Shown here in pieces: positions 45,638 to 55,544 of a stretch of 64,000 nt of DNA (its first letter is position 1; each line of letters opens with the position of its first letter). Below the pieces are notes generated by a model, which was not told the origin of the DNA, made no database searches, and saw only the letters and a program-made list of their open reading frames with translations. The position numbers and the translations under genes are program-made. Origin of the DNA: Pseudozobellia sp. WGM2 (GTDB lineage: Bacteria > Bacteroidota > Bacteroidia > Flavobacteriales > Flavobacteriaceae); NCBI RefSeq assembly GCF_017810075.1, contig NZ_JADNYK010000004.1, forward strand, positions 610,490 through 674,489, read 5' to 3'.

Positions 45638-46815
45638 TCAGCTTTTTTTGAGCCTGACCCTTTTTTCATAGATTGTAAGGAAATGGTTCAGGATGATTCC
45701 CCAGTTCCTTATGGGCATCGACCACTTTTTAGTGGCCTCCCTGACGGGCAAATATGTGGATTTCATCACCGCATCTTTGGTTGGAAAGAACAGTTTGTTC
45801 TTGATGTACTTTCTGATTTTCCGTTCGGGATTTCAATAAGGTTAGTGGTGTGGATGATTTTTCGGATTTCCAAGGGGAACTCAAAGAACACCATAAGCTC
45901 GTCCCAGTTGTCACTCCAGCTTTTAATCTCATAGATTTATAACCTTCCCAATGTCTGGCAAAATCCTCAAGGGCGGCCTTTTGGTTCGGAGCTTCGTAGA
46001 TATGTTTCATGTCCGATGTGAAGACCTTCTTGTTCTTCCATACCACATAACGGAACGCATTTCATATCTGGTAAACCACACATATCTGGGTCTTGGACTC
46101 AGGAAAAAGTTTTTAATGGTATCGGTGAACCCTTTCTGGTTGTCGGTGTCAGTGATCAGGATGTTTTTTGGTGGCCACGGGCCATGATATCGGTAAGTAC
46201 TGACATCCAAAAGTTTAAGGATTCATTCTTGCCGAACCATAGACCGAGCACCTACTTTTTCACGTCCCTGAGCAGCCCGACGGTCAAGTAAAACGTCTCG
46301 TTGATCGCTGTGGAGCTTTCGCAGACCTCGAAGACAATACCTTCCATCCATACCATAAGATAGACCGGTTCAACAGGAGGTCTTGCGAGGCTACGATATC
46401 GTTGGATACCTTGTGGATAATCCTTGATATGGCGGATGAGGACCCCTCGAAGTTGTAGGCCTCCCGTACCTGTTTGTCGATATCGCTGTTGCTTATGCCC
46501 TTGGTGTAGGGCCATACGATCACGTTCTCGATGCCGTTGACCATAATTCCGTGTTTGGCATTATCATCGAATTGAAGGATGTTTCCCTGTCCCTTTGAAC
46601 CTGTATATACGACTCGCCGAAGGGAGGTGCGTACCTTCTTTTGGCATGCCCATTACGGGAGCTGCCGCCTTTGGACCTTTGGTGTTTTCATAATCTATGT
46701 GTCCGTCCTGTTCGTCTTCGAGCATCTTCTCGATACCACGTTTCTGAAATTCCTTCTAAAAACCGATGAGCTAGTCACCGTTCTTGAACTGCTTTAAGAA
46801 TTTATCATTGAACAA
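45638..46815 (-). pseudogene. Decayed IS256-family transposase
   Basis: On the minus strand, fragments in several frames match the IS256/Mutator transposase in order: KFLKQFKNGD*LIGF*KEF near 46.8 kb with two nonsense codons, KGISNSDIDKQVREAYNF near 46.5 kb, PVEPVYLMVWMEGIVFEV in another frame, NILITDTDNQKGFTDTIK near 46.1 kb, and FTSDMKHIYEAPNQKAAL near 46.0 kb, ending [13 protein letters not shown] before a stop at 45638. It is not functional. Clear terminal repeats were not found. Confidence 0.8.
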
Positions 46816-46974
46816 TTACTCTTTCTTCGCAAGCAGTAAATATTTACTGACTTTATGAGCTAGTCCTTATAGAGGTGATATTTCCGCAAATCCCTACTTA
46901 GCAATGCCCTTTATTTCTTATACTTTCGAACTTTTGAAAAAGGTTGTTTAAGACCAAATTGTCTTGCTATCCCA

Positions 46975-47565
46975 CTATAAAAAGAGTTTATGTTTGATGT
47001 TCTCAAAAATCAAGCCTGTAGATTCTTCAATAGTAAGAGTAGGGCTAATGATGATGTCAGGATTTTCGGGAATTTCATATGGAGCAGATATTCCTGTCAT
47101 ATTGGGTATCTCCCCAGCTCTAGCTTTTTTATACAAACCCTTGGTATCTCTTCGTTCGCATTCCTCCAAACTGGTATTGATGAAGACCTCAAAAAAATTG
47201 TCTGCTCCTACCGTTTGTTTTATATGGATTCTGTCCTTTGAATAAGGAGCAACGAATGCTGCCAGGACAATACATCCCGCATCAATAAATAATTTAGATA
47301 TTTCACCGATACGCCGGTTATTTTCAGAACGATCTTCAGGTGAAAATCCTAGGTCTCGATTTATTCCTCTTCTAATATTGTCCCCATCAAGAACATAAGT
47401 ACTAATTTTCTCTTCGAACAAACGCATTTCTAAAGAGTTCGCAATTGTAGATTTTCCAGAACCCGAGAGCCCTGTAAAAAAGACTAAAAAGGAACCGTGA
47501 CCATTTAATTTTCTTCGTTGTAACCTTGAAATCTTAAACGGATATTTCACCAAATTATCTTTCAT
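46975..47565 (-). CDS. cysC: Adenylylsulfate (APS) kinase
   Basis: A 196-residue kinase that makes PAPS from APS and ATP. Walker A GLSGSGKS at 32-39, DGDNIRRGINRDLGF from 60 (APS/PAPS binding), and KGLYKKARAGEI, the lid region. Residue 106 is Ala (AAFVAPY), where most family members have Ser in F-(I/V)-S-P; it probably still works, since that serine is not required in all studied enzymes. No sulfate adenylyltransferase gene is in the window, so APS comes from elsewhere. Together with cysQ and the sulfotransferase nearby it supports sulfation. Confidence 0.9.
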   Translation of the reverse strand: MKDNLVKYPFKISRLQRRKLNGHGSFLVFFTGLSGSGKSTIANSLEMRLFEEKISTYVLDGDNIRRGINRDLGFSPEDRSENNRRIGEISKLFIDAGCIVLAAFVAPYSKDRIHIKQTVGADNFFEVFINTSLEECERRDTKGLYKKARAGEIPNMTGISAPYEIPENPDIIISPTLTIEESTGLIFENIKHKLFL

Positions 47566-47719
47566 TTATAGCTATATTCTTACAATACACTGGAAAGTGT
47601 ATAGATTTTATTTGAAAAATTAGGAAAAATAATTTCATCGTTTGTTCTAAAAATGAAAAGAACTTTTTTGGAATTGAATAAGACATTCCATACCTATTTT
47701 CAGTAAATTTGCAAAGTTT

Positions 47720-47798
47720 TGTAGCCTTGCCCTAAAAACAGATAACGTTAATGATAAATTTATGAATTTAGCGATGTCCTAAAAGGGGTAAGGCTACA
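47720..47798. mobile_element. 79-bp mini insertion element (deletion derivative)
   Basis: Ends TGTAGCCTTGCCC (47720-47732) and GGGGTAAGGCTACA (47785-47798), inverted to each other, flanked by the 4-bp direct repeat GTTT (47716-47719, 47799-47802). The inside (in reverse) closely matches the left end of the element at 55545-56007 for about 55 bp. It has no gene and is a MITE-like derivative of that IS3-type element. The rest of the 47566-47957 gap contains the solo IS end at 47829 and no gene. Confidence 0.75.
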
Positions 47799-47828
47799 GT
47801 TTAAGAAAGTGCCGTATTAAATCTGAAT

Positions 47829-47860
47829 TTTAAACTGTCCGGTTTAACGGGAGGAGGTCA
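47829..47860. repeat. Solo IS3-family end
   Basis: The sequence ending CCGGTTTAACGGGAGGAGGTCA repeats the right end of the IS3-type element at 50071-51248 (51217-51248) almost exactly. The bases before it (AATCTGAATTTTAAACTGTCC) also occur beside the right end at 56007. No transposase is attached, so this is a leftover end. Confidence 0.6.
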
Positions 47861-47957
47861 AAAGGTTTGGTAGTTTGATATTATTAATTATAAGTCTAAT
47901 GATTTCAACTTTAATTTTATAAAAAACCTCCAATGTATTTAAAGTAAAGTTCGTGAA

Positions 47958-48758
47958 TTAAAGGTTTTTTATCAAAAAGTTAGGGTTGGATAAACTTATC
48001 TTATTATAGCTAATCTCTTGACTAGTTTCTTCGGAAACAATTTTTAGACCTACAGCAGAGCAAATAGCATGGCCTGCTGCGGTATCCCATTCCATGGTTG
48101 GAGCAAACCTCGGATATATATGAGCACCACCTTCAGCAACAATGCAAAATTTTAAGGAACTCCCTTTCGAAACAATTTCTATATTAGAAAATTTTTCATG
48201 AAGTTTTAATATAAAATCCGAGGTTTTTTTATTCATATGAGAACGACTACAAACAACACGGATTATATTTTCTAATGGTTTTTTAGGAAAAATCAAATCC
48301 TCATCATCAAATAGGTTTCTTTTTGAATTATGCGAATTATCCAAAATTGTCTTGTATGCTTTTTTTTTTGAGGTTATGGCATAATAGAGTTCTCTGGTAA
48401 CGGGTGCGTATATGACTCCAAAAATTGGACTTCCAAAAGAACATAGAGCTACATTCACTGTAAATTCACCATTCTTTTTTATAAATTCTTTAGTGCCGTC
48501 TAAGGGGTCGATAATCCAGACAGTATCCCAGCCTTTTCGCTTACCATAATCTAATTGTTCATTTTCCTCACTGATTATTGGGAATTCAGTTTCTTTTAAA
48601 AAATTGTTTATTATTTTGTTTGAACTCTTATCTGCTAGGGTCAAAAGAGACTTATCTTCCTTATTTTCCACTTCTACATTCGGGAGTTCATATATTCTCA
48701 TTATTTCTTTTCCAGCTTCAATTGCAGATTTGATTGCTAAAGTGTAATTTTTTTTCAT
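47958..48758 (-). CDS. cysQ: 3'(2'),5'-bisphosphate nucleotidase
   Basis: A 266-residue inositol-monophosphatase-like enzyme that hydrolyses PAP, the by-product of sulfotransferases, to AMP. Metal site: SEEN at 63-66, DPLDGTKEF from 84 (D84, D87), and WDTAAGHAIC at 224-233 (D225). Separated from cysC by two mobile-element remnants, same strand. PAP removal prevents inhibition of sulfation, so it makes sense with the sulfotransferase at 52995-53795. Confidence 0.88.
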   Translation of the reverse strand: MKKNYTLAIKSAIEAGKEIMRIYELPNVEVENKEDKSLLTLADKSSNKIINNFLKETEFPIISEENEQLDYGKRKGWDTVWIIDPLDGTKEFIKKNGEFTVNVALCSFGSPIFGVIYAPVTRELYYAITSKKKAYKTILDNSHNSKRNLFDDEDLIFPKKPLENIIRVVCSRSHMNKKTSDFILKLHEKFSNIEIVSKGSSLKFCIVAEGGAHIYPRFAPTMEWDTAAGHAICSAVGLKIVSEETSQEISYNKISLSNPNFLIKNL

Positions 48759-48820
48759 AGGCTTTTGAAGCTATAAGTTAAAATTTCTAAAATTTTACTA
48801 GTGTCAAATTCTTCAATGTT

Positions 48821-50015
48821 ACTAGTGTCATGTCAAGCGTTAAGTTTCGAGTCAAGTGTCTTTAGCTTTATCCTTGCGTCCTCCGTGGTGAACTGCCAAT
48901 CAATTTTTGCGTCCATGTTGTTCCTGGCCTTGCACCATGCCCCGACCTCTTCCCTGACCTTGTCCATATTGTCGATCCTCCTTGCAAGGCACTGCCCGTT
49001 CAAAACATTGAGCTCTATTTCCGCCATATTGAGCCAGCTGCCGTGTTTGGGGGTGTAAATGAACTCGCACCGGTCCAATATGCGTTTGGCCTCTTGTGGC
49101 TCGAAGACCTCATATAGGGCCGATGCCGAATGTGTGTTCAGGTTGTCCATGACCAACTTTATCCCAAGGGCATCCTTATAATGGACATCGGCAAGTTCCC
49201 GTACAAAATGCGCCCAGTCACTTTTGGTCTTTGTGGCCCTGACCTGAACGTACCTTTTTCCGGCAAGGGGCTCGTTGGCCATGAAAACATTGTATACGCC
49301 ACATCGCTCATACTCGAAATCCACCCTTTTCTCCCGTCCGGGCGCCATATCGATCGACAACCTTGTTTCCCGTATGAGCTGTTTGGGCGATTCGTCCATG
49401 CAGACTACCGGATACCCGGGGTCGTAGGGCATCTTGTACACATCAAGCACCTGCTCCACTAAGCACTGTTGTTGCGCGGGGATATCAGCCAGCCTTTCTC
49501 GCGCCAGGGCTTCAATTCGTTTTTTTTTAGAACGCTGCGCACCGTCTCGTGCGATATCCCGTCGACATAGTCCAGTTCCACCATCTTGTCCGACAATAGC
49601 CTCAACGACCATCTTGCGTAGCCATTGGGCGGTTCGCTGCAACTGAGCGCGACAAGATGGGCCTCGACATCGCCGTCCACCTTGATCTTGTATTTCCAGG
49701 GGTTTGCCCTTCCGTACAGGGCCGTCTCGAATCCCTCGATGACGAACTTCTCCCTTATCTTCTCCACCGTTCGAACGGTAATGCCCAGAAAACCGGCAAT
49801 ATCCACGTCCATAAGGCCCCTTCCACCCTGGGCCTGATCACTATTCAGCAAAACATAGGCATTGCGAAGGACCATCGCATTGCGCCTGCCTTTCCTGGTG
49901 GTCTCCTCGAGAAGCTCCCGCTCCGCGACCGTTAAAGTTACCTTGTATTTTTTCATGGGATATTTTTGCAAGATAACATATTTACCCGAATTATTATATT
50001 TGACTTGACACTAGT
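48821..50015 (-). mobile_element. IS630-family insertion sequence
   Basis: Terminal inverted repeats ACTAGTGTCATGTCAAG (48821-48837) and TTGACTTGACACTAGT (50000-50015) enclose a transposase. A second copy of the outer end, TTACTAGTGTCA, lies 24 bases to the left (48795-48806), possibly from an older insertion. The TA duplication expected for the family is not intact on the right. Confidence 0.75.
48833..49956 (-). CDS. IS630 transposase in two overlapping frames
   Basis: First frame from the ATG at 49956 (MKKYKVTLTVAERELLEE): HTH region and linker, ending ..GWLISPRNNSA. Second frame continues after a -1 shift near 49480 (..IPAQQQCLVEQVLDVYK) to the stop at 48833 and carries all three catalytic acids: CMDESPKQL, VMDNLNTHS and HGSWLNMAE. 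The frames overlap at a CCCC run. This is either the programmed frameshift known in some IS630 members or a disabling one-base change. Sequence decay elsewhere is slight. Confidence 0.75.
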
Positions 50016-50070
50016 TCATATTAGTGAAATGTAGTATCACTAAATTTATAGGTTATGCTCATTTGATCAG

Positions 50071-51248
50071 TGACCTCCTCCCATATTTAGGTACCGGTCA
50101 TATCTTGGGCATCGGGCCTGTTTTCATTCATTTCAATGTACTCGTTGTGAGACAAGTCCCCCAACGAGCTATGTGGTCCAAATCCATAATAATCATCTCT
50201 CCAAATATCGAACTTCTCTTGGACATCTTCCAAGGAAAAGAACCAATTGGAGTTCAGGCATTCGTCCTTGAACGAACCGTTTAAGCTCTCTATAAACGGA
50301 TTATCGGTAGGTTTTCTAGGCCTTAATAAGTCAAGTTCACATTATTTTCATAGGCCCATTTGTCCAATACCTTGCTGATGAACTCACCTCCATTATCCAC
50401 TTTGACACGCTTTGGAAGCACTTCGTTCCCAAAAGTAATCATTTCCATCACTTGTACAACATCACTTCCCTTGAGCGACTTTCCTGCATGTATGGCCAAG
50501 CACTTGCGACTAAAATTATCTAATATGGTTAACGACCTGAACCGATTGCCGTTGTACAACTGGTCCGAGACAAAATCCATGCTTCAACATTCGTTAAAAC
50601 TAGAGGTGTTACCCTCTGCTGGCTGGCTGTGTGCGGCGGAACGGTTCCGTTTGGCCACTTGCCTGTCAGGTTCAGTCTTTCCTTACAATAGACCCTGTAC
50701 ATGCGTTTGTGGTTGTCCATAAAAAAACCCTCCCCTTTCAAAAGGATACGGATGCGCCAAAACCCGTAGCCTACCCTGACTGCGGCAATCTCGTTTATCC
50801 ACATTCGCAACAGTTTATCGCTACGGCCCTTGACCCTGTTATAGAAAACGCTCTTGTGCATCAATAAAAGCTTGCAGCAACGCTGGACGGAGATATTGTA
50901 CTCCTTCCTTATGCTATCGACCATCACGCGCTTTCGGGATGCCTCAGAACTTTTTTTCAGCACGCCCTACAGGGGTCTGTTTATTCAAGCTCAGGTCGGC
51001 GACCAGTTTTAAGCTGTGCGTTCTTCTCCTCTAGGTTTCTCAGCCTCTGGAGTTCGGAAACACCCAGCCCACCATATTTCTTCTTTCAATTGTAAAATGT
51101 GGCCTCGCCGATGCCCATCTTACGGCACACCTCTTGGATACGGGTGCCGGTCTCCACCTGTTTGATAGCAAATACTTGTTTAAAGTTAAGCATTTATTCG
51201 CCCTAAAAACTCCAATTTCAAACTGTCCGGTTTAACGGGAGGAGGTCA
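50071..51248 (-). mobile_element. IS3-family element, inactivated
   Basis: 1178 bp bounded by TGACCTCCTCCC (50071) and GGGAGGAGGTCA (51248), with imperfect inverted continuation on both ends. No matching target duplication is visible. It lies 55 bp to the right of the IS630 element; that short gap holds a 7-bp inverted repeat (TTAGTGA/TCACTAA, 50021-50043). Confidence 0.75.
50087..51193 (-). pseudogene. IS3-family transposase, broken
   Basis: OrfA starts at the ATG at 51191-51193 (MLNFKQVFAIKQVETG) and meets an in-frame UGA at the conserved Trp (FYN*KKKYGG). OrfB parts follow in different frames: MLKKSSEASRKRVMVDSIRK, the HTH_21 and catalytic core MDFVSDQLYNG and KVDNGGEF, then in a third frame RKPTDNPFIESLNGSFKDEC with the last catalytic Glu, to a stop at 50087. 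At least one nonsense and two frame changes, so it is dead. Confidence 0.8.
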
Positions 51249-51432
51249 ACTTGATACTGGAGCAAGAAAAGTAAAGAATTTCATTCTTTGTTACTAAAAC
51301 TATGGATTTTGAATCCCTAGTGATTTATTCTTGTAATTAAAGCATAAAAATTGTAATATATAATTCTCTATATTTATTTGAAAGAAAAGTTCAAAACTAA
51401 TACATCTATGTCCGCCGAGAACTGTTTTAATT

Positions 51433-51666
51433 GTGCAAAAAATTGTTAAGTCCTTTAAAGTTAAAATTTACTATCCTTATCTAGAGGATAATATTCTTTC
51501 ATATTCAGGTTCACTCCAGTATATTGTAGAAATAGGAAATGGAACTCTCCCGGTTCGTTTGGAAGAAAGTAACCTTGTCAGTAAATTTCCTTTTCTCTTC
51601 TTTAATCGTTTTAGCGCTATTTATGAAGAACAAGTATTAGTTGGCCAAAGAATGTGCAGAAAGTAA
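51433..51666 (+). CDS. Short hypothetical protein
   Basis: A 77-residue frame with a GTG start (VQKIVKSFKVKIYYPYLEDN). No family recognised; it may be spurious. It ends just before the PPTase start at 51678. A 13-codon frame rich in Cys (MSAENCFNCAKNC, 51407-51448) overlaps its start. The AT-rich stretch from 51249 to here holds nothing else. Confidence 0.25.
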   Translation: MQKIVKSFKVKIYYPYLEDNILSYSGSLQYIVEIGNGTLPVRLEESNLVSKFPFLFFNRFSAIYEEQVLVGQRMCRK

Positions 51667-51677
51667 AATTTAAAATA

Positions 51678-52343
51678 ATGACAAAAATATTCTACACCTA
51701 TATATCGGAAGAAAACCATAATCAATTACTAAATAATTTTTTACCCTGTTTTTCAAAAGAGCTACAAAGGGATATATTAAAATATCGCAAATGGCAAGAC
51801 GTGCAACTTTCCCTACTTGGTAAGCTACTTTTGCAGCTTGGATTAAAGCGAATTCATGTATCTTTTCGCCTAGAAAATCTAATTTACAATTCCTACGGAA
51901 AGCCTTTTTTAAATAATGGGTCTATTCAATTTAATATCTCACATTCAGCAGAAATAGTTGCTTGTGTCCTTGTTGATTCTTGTGAAGTAGGAATTGATAT
52001 TGAGAAGGTAACTGAAATTGATATCAGTGACTTTAAATCTCAAATGTTATTATCAGAGTGGGAGCGAATCATGAATTCTTCAAATAGAAAAGTTGCTTTT
52101 TTTGAGTATTGGACACAGAAAGAAGCGGTTATTAAGGCAAATGGTATGGGACTTGCGATTCCAATTAAGTCATTTGAAGTGGTTGAAGGTAAAAGTTACT
52201 GCAATGGAATAGATTTTTCGTTAAGGGAAGTTCTGTTAGATGAAAATTATAAATGTTATTTAGCTTTTAATAATGGAAATTATTGCACTAATATACAATC
52301 CTTCAAGATAAATTTTTCTTCTTTTCTGGAAAAAGCACTATGA
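51678..52343 (+). CDS. 4'-phosphopantetheinyl transferase (Sfp type)
   Basis: A 221-residue enzyme from the ATG at 51678 (an in-frame GTG lies at 51654). It moves phosphopantetheine from CoA to the carrier-domain serine of NRPSs. Motifs: FNISHS at 85-90, VGIDIE at 104-109 (metal-binding D107, E109) and WTQKEAVIKANG at 145-156 (K148, E149, K153). It lies in the same neighbourhood as the NRPS, whose T domain has the target serine. Confidence 0.9.
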   Translation: MTKIFYTYISEENHNQLLNNFLPCFSKELQRDILKYRKWQDVQLSLLGKLLLQLGLKRIHVSFRLENLIYNSYGKPFLNNGSIQFNISHSAEIVACVLVDSCEVGIDIEKVTEIDISDFKSQMLLSEWERIMNSSNRKVAFFEYWTQKEAVIKANGMGLAIPIKSFEVVEGKSYCNGIDFSLREVLLDENYKCYLAFNNGNYCTNIQSFKINFSSFLEKAL

Positions 52344-52994
52344 TATCATCATCCAAGTTTTACTTAACAGAGCCTCAGTATATTTTATGCGTCAAATGAC
52401 GAATTTTCAGTTGGTAATTTTGAAAGTAATCTGATTTATTATCCATACCCAAAATCTATCGAGGAAGCAAAAACATATAGGAAGGTTGTGCCAATGCTCT
52501 TAATTATATGCTCGACATGCTAACTGTAAATGATGCACAGGCTCCGGGCTATGTCAGATTGCTAGGACCCTAGGATAAGAAACCATCGATCTTATCACTC
52601 TTAGGCGCTATCGAGTACAACTGTGCATATCAACCTCTATATGCAATCTGGTGTTCTCCTTTGTATTATTCTTTTTTACGTAACTTTGAGTACTAACTAA
52701 CAAAAATCCAAACGCACTACTACCTATAGCCCTGCGAAAACGATTGGAAAAAATATTGAATCGCCCTTATCGGGGAAAAAATTTAAAGCTATACTGAAAA
52801 TCGTGGATTCCCCTTATCTTGGACATAGAGATTCAAACTTAAACCTCTTTTTTGTTCCAAGGAATCATTTTCGGGGTTTCGTCCCTATTAAATACAAGTA
52901 TTAACCACCTAACAGTCAATTATTTAATCATTTCAGAACCAGTTTTTACAGGCTTCCCTCTTTTTGAAATCTTCAATTTAAGAGTAAGTTTTTT
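52344..52994. other. Gene-free stretch with a possible coding remnant
   Basis: 651 bp, AT-rich, without a full gene. A short plus-strand frame at about 52378-52530 reads IFYASNDEFSVGNFESNL then YYPYPKSIEEAKTYRKVV before a stop; its protein-like composition suggests the remains of a gene. No family recognised. Confidence 0.3.
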
Positions 52995-53795
52995 TTATTC
53001 TCTTTTGTAATCAAATCCTAGATGAGATAATACTTCGAGAAGTATCCATTCGTTTTCATTTACATAACATACTACCTCATGAAATAATAAACCATTATCT
53101 CCATCTGTTTTAGTTACGTTAACTTTTTCGTGTTCACGCACATAATTTATTTCTTCTTCCGAAAAATCATATTTCAATAAAAATAATGCTAACTCTTCAT
53201 TTAAATTCTCATTTTTTATAAAATTAACAGCACACAAATCACCCTTATAATCGCCATTAATGAAATAATCAGCATTTAAATTAGCTAATATTTCTTTATG
53301 GTTTTTAAAAAAGAACCTAATGAATTGGATTGATTGATTTCCGATTTTAATATTATTATCAATACCATATTTATTCTTCAATTCTTCATTTTCCAAGGCA
53401 TCTAACTCTAAATATTGGTGAAATGTAAGGTCAGGGAAATTTGGAAAATGAGTATCAATCTCATTTTTAGCTATTGGAGGGTATTTTGCCCACCATTTAA
53501 ATTTATAAAGTGATTCTAGTCTTTCATATGGGTCTCTTACTCCAGATAAAATTATTTTGTTTTTATCAATATCAGGAATCTGATCGTAACATCCATGTGG
53601 ATCTTTATAGTTAGTAACAGTTGGATGTTCTGTCATTAATTCTTTAAAGTCCAACTTGAGTCCAAGCTTATATAACGCATTTATCCAAATATTCTTTTTT
53701 CTTCTTTTATAGAATATGCCTTTAACTACTTTACGAATAAACGTACTTCCTGTTTTAGGGAAGTTTAAAATCACAAAATTCTTAGTAATTATCAT
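52995..53795 (-). CDS. PAPS-dependent sulfotransferase
   Basis: A 266-residue protein. 5'-phosphosulfate loop FPKTGST at 12-18 (K14), and the 3'-phosphate site GVRDPYERLESLYKF from 85 (R87, S95), the two sulfotransferase signatures. It transfers sulfate from PAPS to a hydroxyl or amine of an unknown acceptor. Its substrate supply (cysC) and by-product removal (cysQ) genes are 5-6 kb to the left on the same strand. Confidence 0.85.
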   Translation of the reverse strand: MIITKNFVILNFPKTGSTFIRKVVKGIFYKRRKKNIWINALYKLGLKLDFKELMTEHPTVTNYKDPHGCYDQIPDIDKNKIILSGVRDPYERLESLYKFKWWAKYPPIAKNEIDTHFPNFPDLTFHQYLELDALENEELKNKYGIDNNIKIGNQSIQFIRFFFKNHKEILANLNADYFINGDYKGDLCAVNFIKNENLNEELALFLLKYDFSEEEINYVREHEKVNVTKTDGDNGLLFHEVVCYVNENEWILLEVLSHLGFDYKRE

Positions 53796-53998
53796 GTTTT
53801 TTCAAATTGCTCCAACGGTTGGATATGTTGCTCTTACCTTGCAAGGTAACAATAAACTTTCAAAAGGGACCGATCCAAATTTTAACGTTTTTGTTTATCT
53901 TGTACTTATCGCTGTGCGTTAGTAGTAATCACTAATGCTCTGTTTGAAAAAATCCCCCAATTAATAGTATTTTACGATATTTAGACATACAGTAAAGC

Positions 53999-54796
53999 AT
54001 GGTCACATTTATAATTCCGGTTAAAAGCGCAAAAGTCTCAGAGTCTTGGTCGGACTTTTCAAAACTTGTCGAAAGAACCTTGAAATCAGTTACTAATCAA
54101 ACTTCACAAAACTTTAAAGTCGTGGTTGTTTGCCACGAAAAACCGGAAACGGACTTTACCCACCCGAATTTAGTATACATTCATGTGGGTTTTGACGTAC
54201 CACGATTGAACGATACGCCTAAAGAAAAACATAATGGATTAATGGAAGTCGACAAAAGCAATAAAATATTTGCTGGGGTTGCGCATGCCAAAAAATACTA
54301 CTCGGATTATTTAATGGTTGTCGATTCCGATGATTGTATTTCAAACAAATTAGTGGAATTTATCGAGGCCAATAAGGATACAAACGACGTGGGTTGGTAT
54401 ATCAATAAAGGGTATTTTTATCGCGAGGGTGACAAACTCATCTTGTTGAATCGGAAAATTTTCAACATACTCTGCGGAACCTGTATAATAGTGCGGCCAA
54501 GCCATATGGCAGCTATTTTTCAACACGACCCACATTTGCTCTATGTACATCAAACCATGGAGTTTGAGGACAATACAAAACTGGAGAAACTACCCTTCCC
54601 CGGTGCTGTTTACAGTATGGCCAATAGGGAAAACATTTACATGTCAGGCGGTAAGATGAAATCTCTTGCTGGTACACTACTGTTCCGATGGTCCAATCTT
54701 AAGGAAACTTTTAGAATATTGAGAACATACCGTATGAAACGGTTGAACAGTAAAATTATAAGTGAGTTTGGAATTTATTCTATCGGTAGTCAGTAA
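53999..54796 (+). CDS. Family 2-like glycosyltransferase
   Basis: A 265-residue GT-A fold enzyme: VTFIIPVKSAKVSESWSDF at the start, then FKVVVVCHE, and the metal-binding DSDD at 109-112 (VVDSDDC). Single domain, no membrane segment. It transfers a sugar from a nucleotide donor; acceptor unknown. Divergent from the sulfotransferase gene. Confidence 0.75.
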   Translation: MVTFIIPVKSAKVSESWSDFSKLVERTLKSVTNQTSQNFKVVVVCHEKPETDFTHPNLVYIHVGFDVPRLNDTPKEKHNGLMEVDKSNKIFAGVAHAKKYYSDYLMVVDSDDCISNKLVEFIEANKDTNDVGWYINKGYFYREGDKLILLNRKIFNILCGTCIIVRPSHMAAIFQHDPHLLYVHQTMEFEDNTKLEKLPFPGAVYSMANRENIYMSGGKMKSLAGTLLFRWSNLKETFRILRTYRMKRLNSKIISEFGIYSIGSQ

Positions 54797-55008
54797 GTTC
54801 CTAATTATTTTATGAGATGCAATATTCAATCACTTATTAGGACTATGAGATAATTATTGATTATTTAATTACGAATTACTCCAAGACAAAGCCCCTGGGC
54901 ATGTAAATAATTTGAGTTGCAACCATTACTCTTTTTGTACTGTTTTTTCCTTCTGACCTATAAACTTGCGGATTACTTCTATATTGTAGCATCGAGCGCT
55001 CGTATTAA

Positions 55009-55235
55009 TATAGCAAGCCCTTGTCCACAGCCCACTAAACCAGTTCCCTGACCTCGGGATGGATTGAAAAAATATTTTTTACTTTAGCACTTTTGATTGT
55101 CCGGAAAAGTCTGCTCACAGAAATGTCCGGAATACTATGGCCCCAAAAGTGAGCGTTGTCAGGCTCATGCCAGATTTCTATAGAGCTTGGATATACTCTT
55201 ACAGACCGATAGCACTGTATTCCCCATTTCATCAC
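55009..55235 (-). pseudogene. IS200-like transposase remnant
   Basis: A minus-strand fragment reads SSIEIWHEPDNAHFWGHSIP, then VSRLFRTIKSAKVKNIFS and HPEVRELV*WAVDKGLLY, similar to the middle of IS200/IS605 Y1 transposases (I-x-x-D-H-x-H-F then S-V-x-K-x-x-x-x-I-K-S). The HUH residues are partly lost and a stop codon interrupts it. The rest of 54797-55544 shows no gene. Confidence 0.5.
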
Positions 55236-55544
55236 CGAACACGCAACTGGCTATATTTCGTTTTAAAAACCAAATGCTATAAATTGCACAAAATTCATTA
55301 TTTATTTATTTTAGGTTATTGATTTTCTTGAGGTATCACTATCGATTCAGCAAGAAATTTTTCAAGTAAATATTCCTTATTATTAGTTCTAACCTTTGCC
55401 TTGTAAATTTCATGAAAGACACTCCTTCTCATTTAGAACTATAAGTAACTGTTCCACGGAATATTTAGGTATACTAATTTTTAATGCCCAAATCTTTATT
55501 TAATTCCAATCATTACCTTTAATATCCCCCTTACTCGATTCCTT

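Noticed and set aside
53716..53922. Plus-strand open frame of 68 codons over the sulfotransferase start
   Set aside because: Largely antisense to a confident gene; hydrophobic content is incidental.
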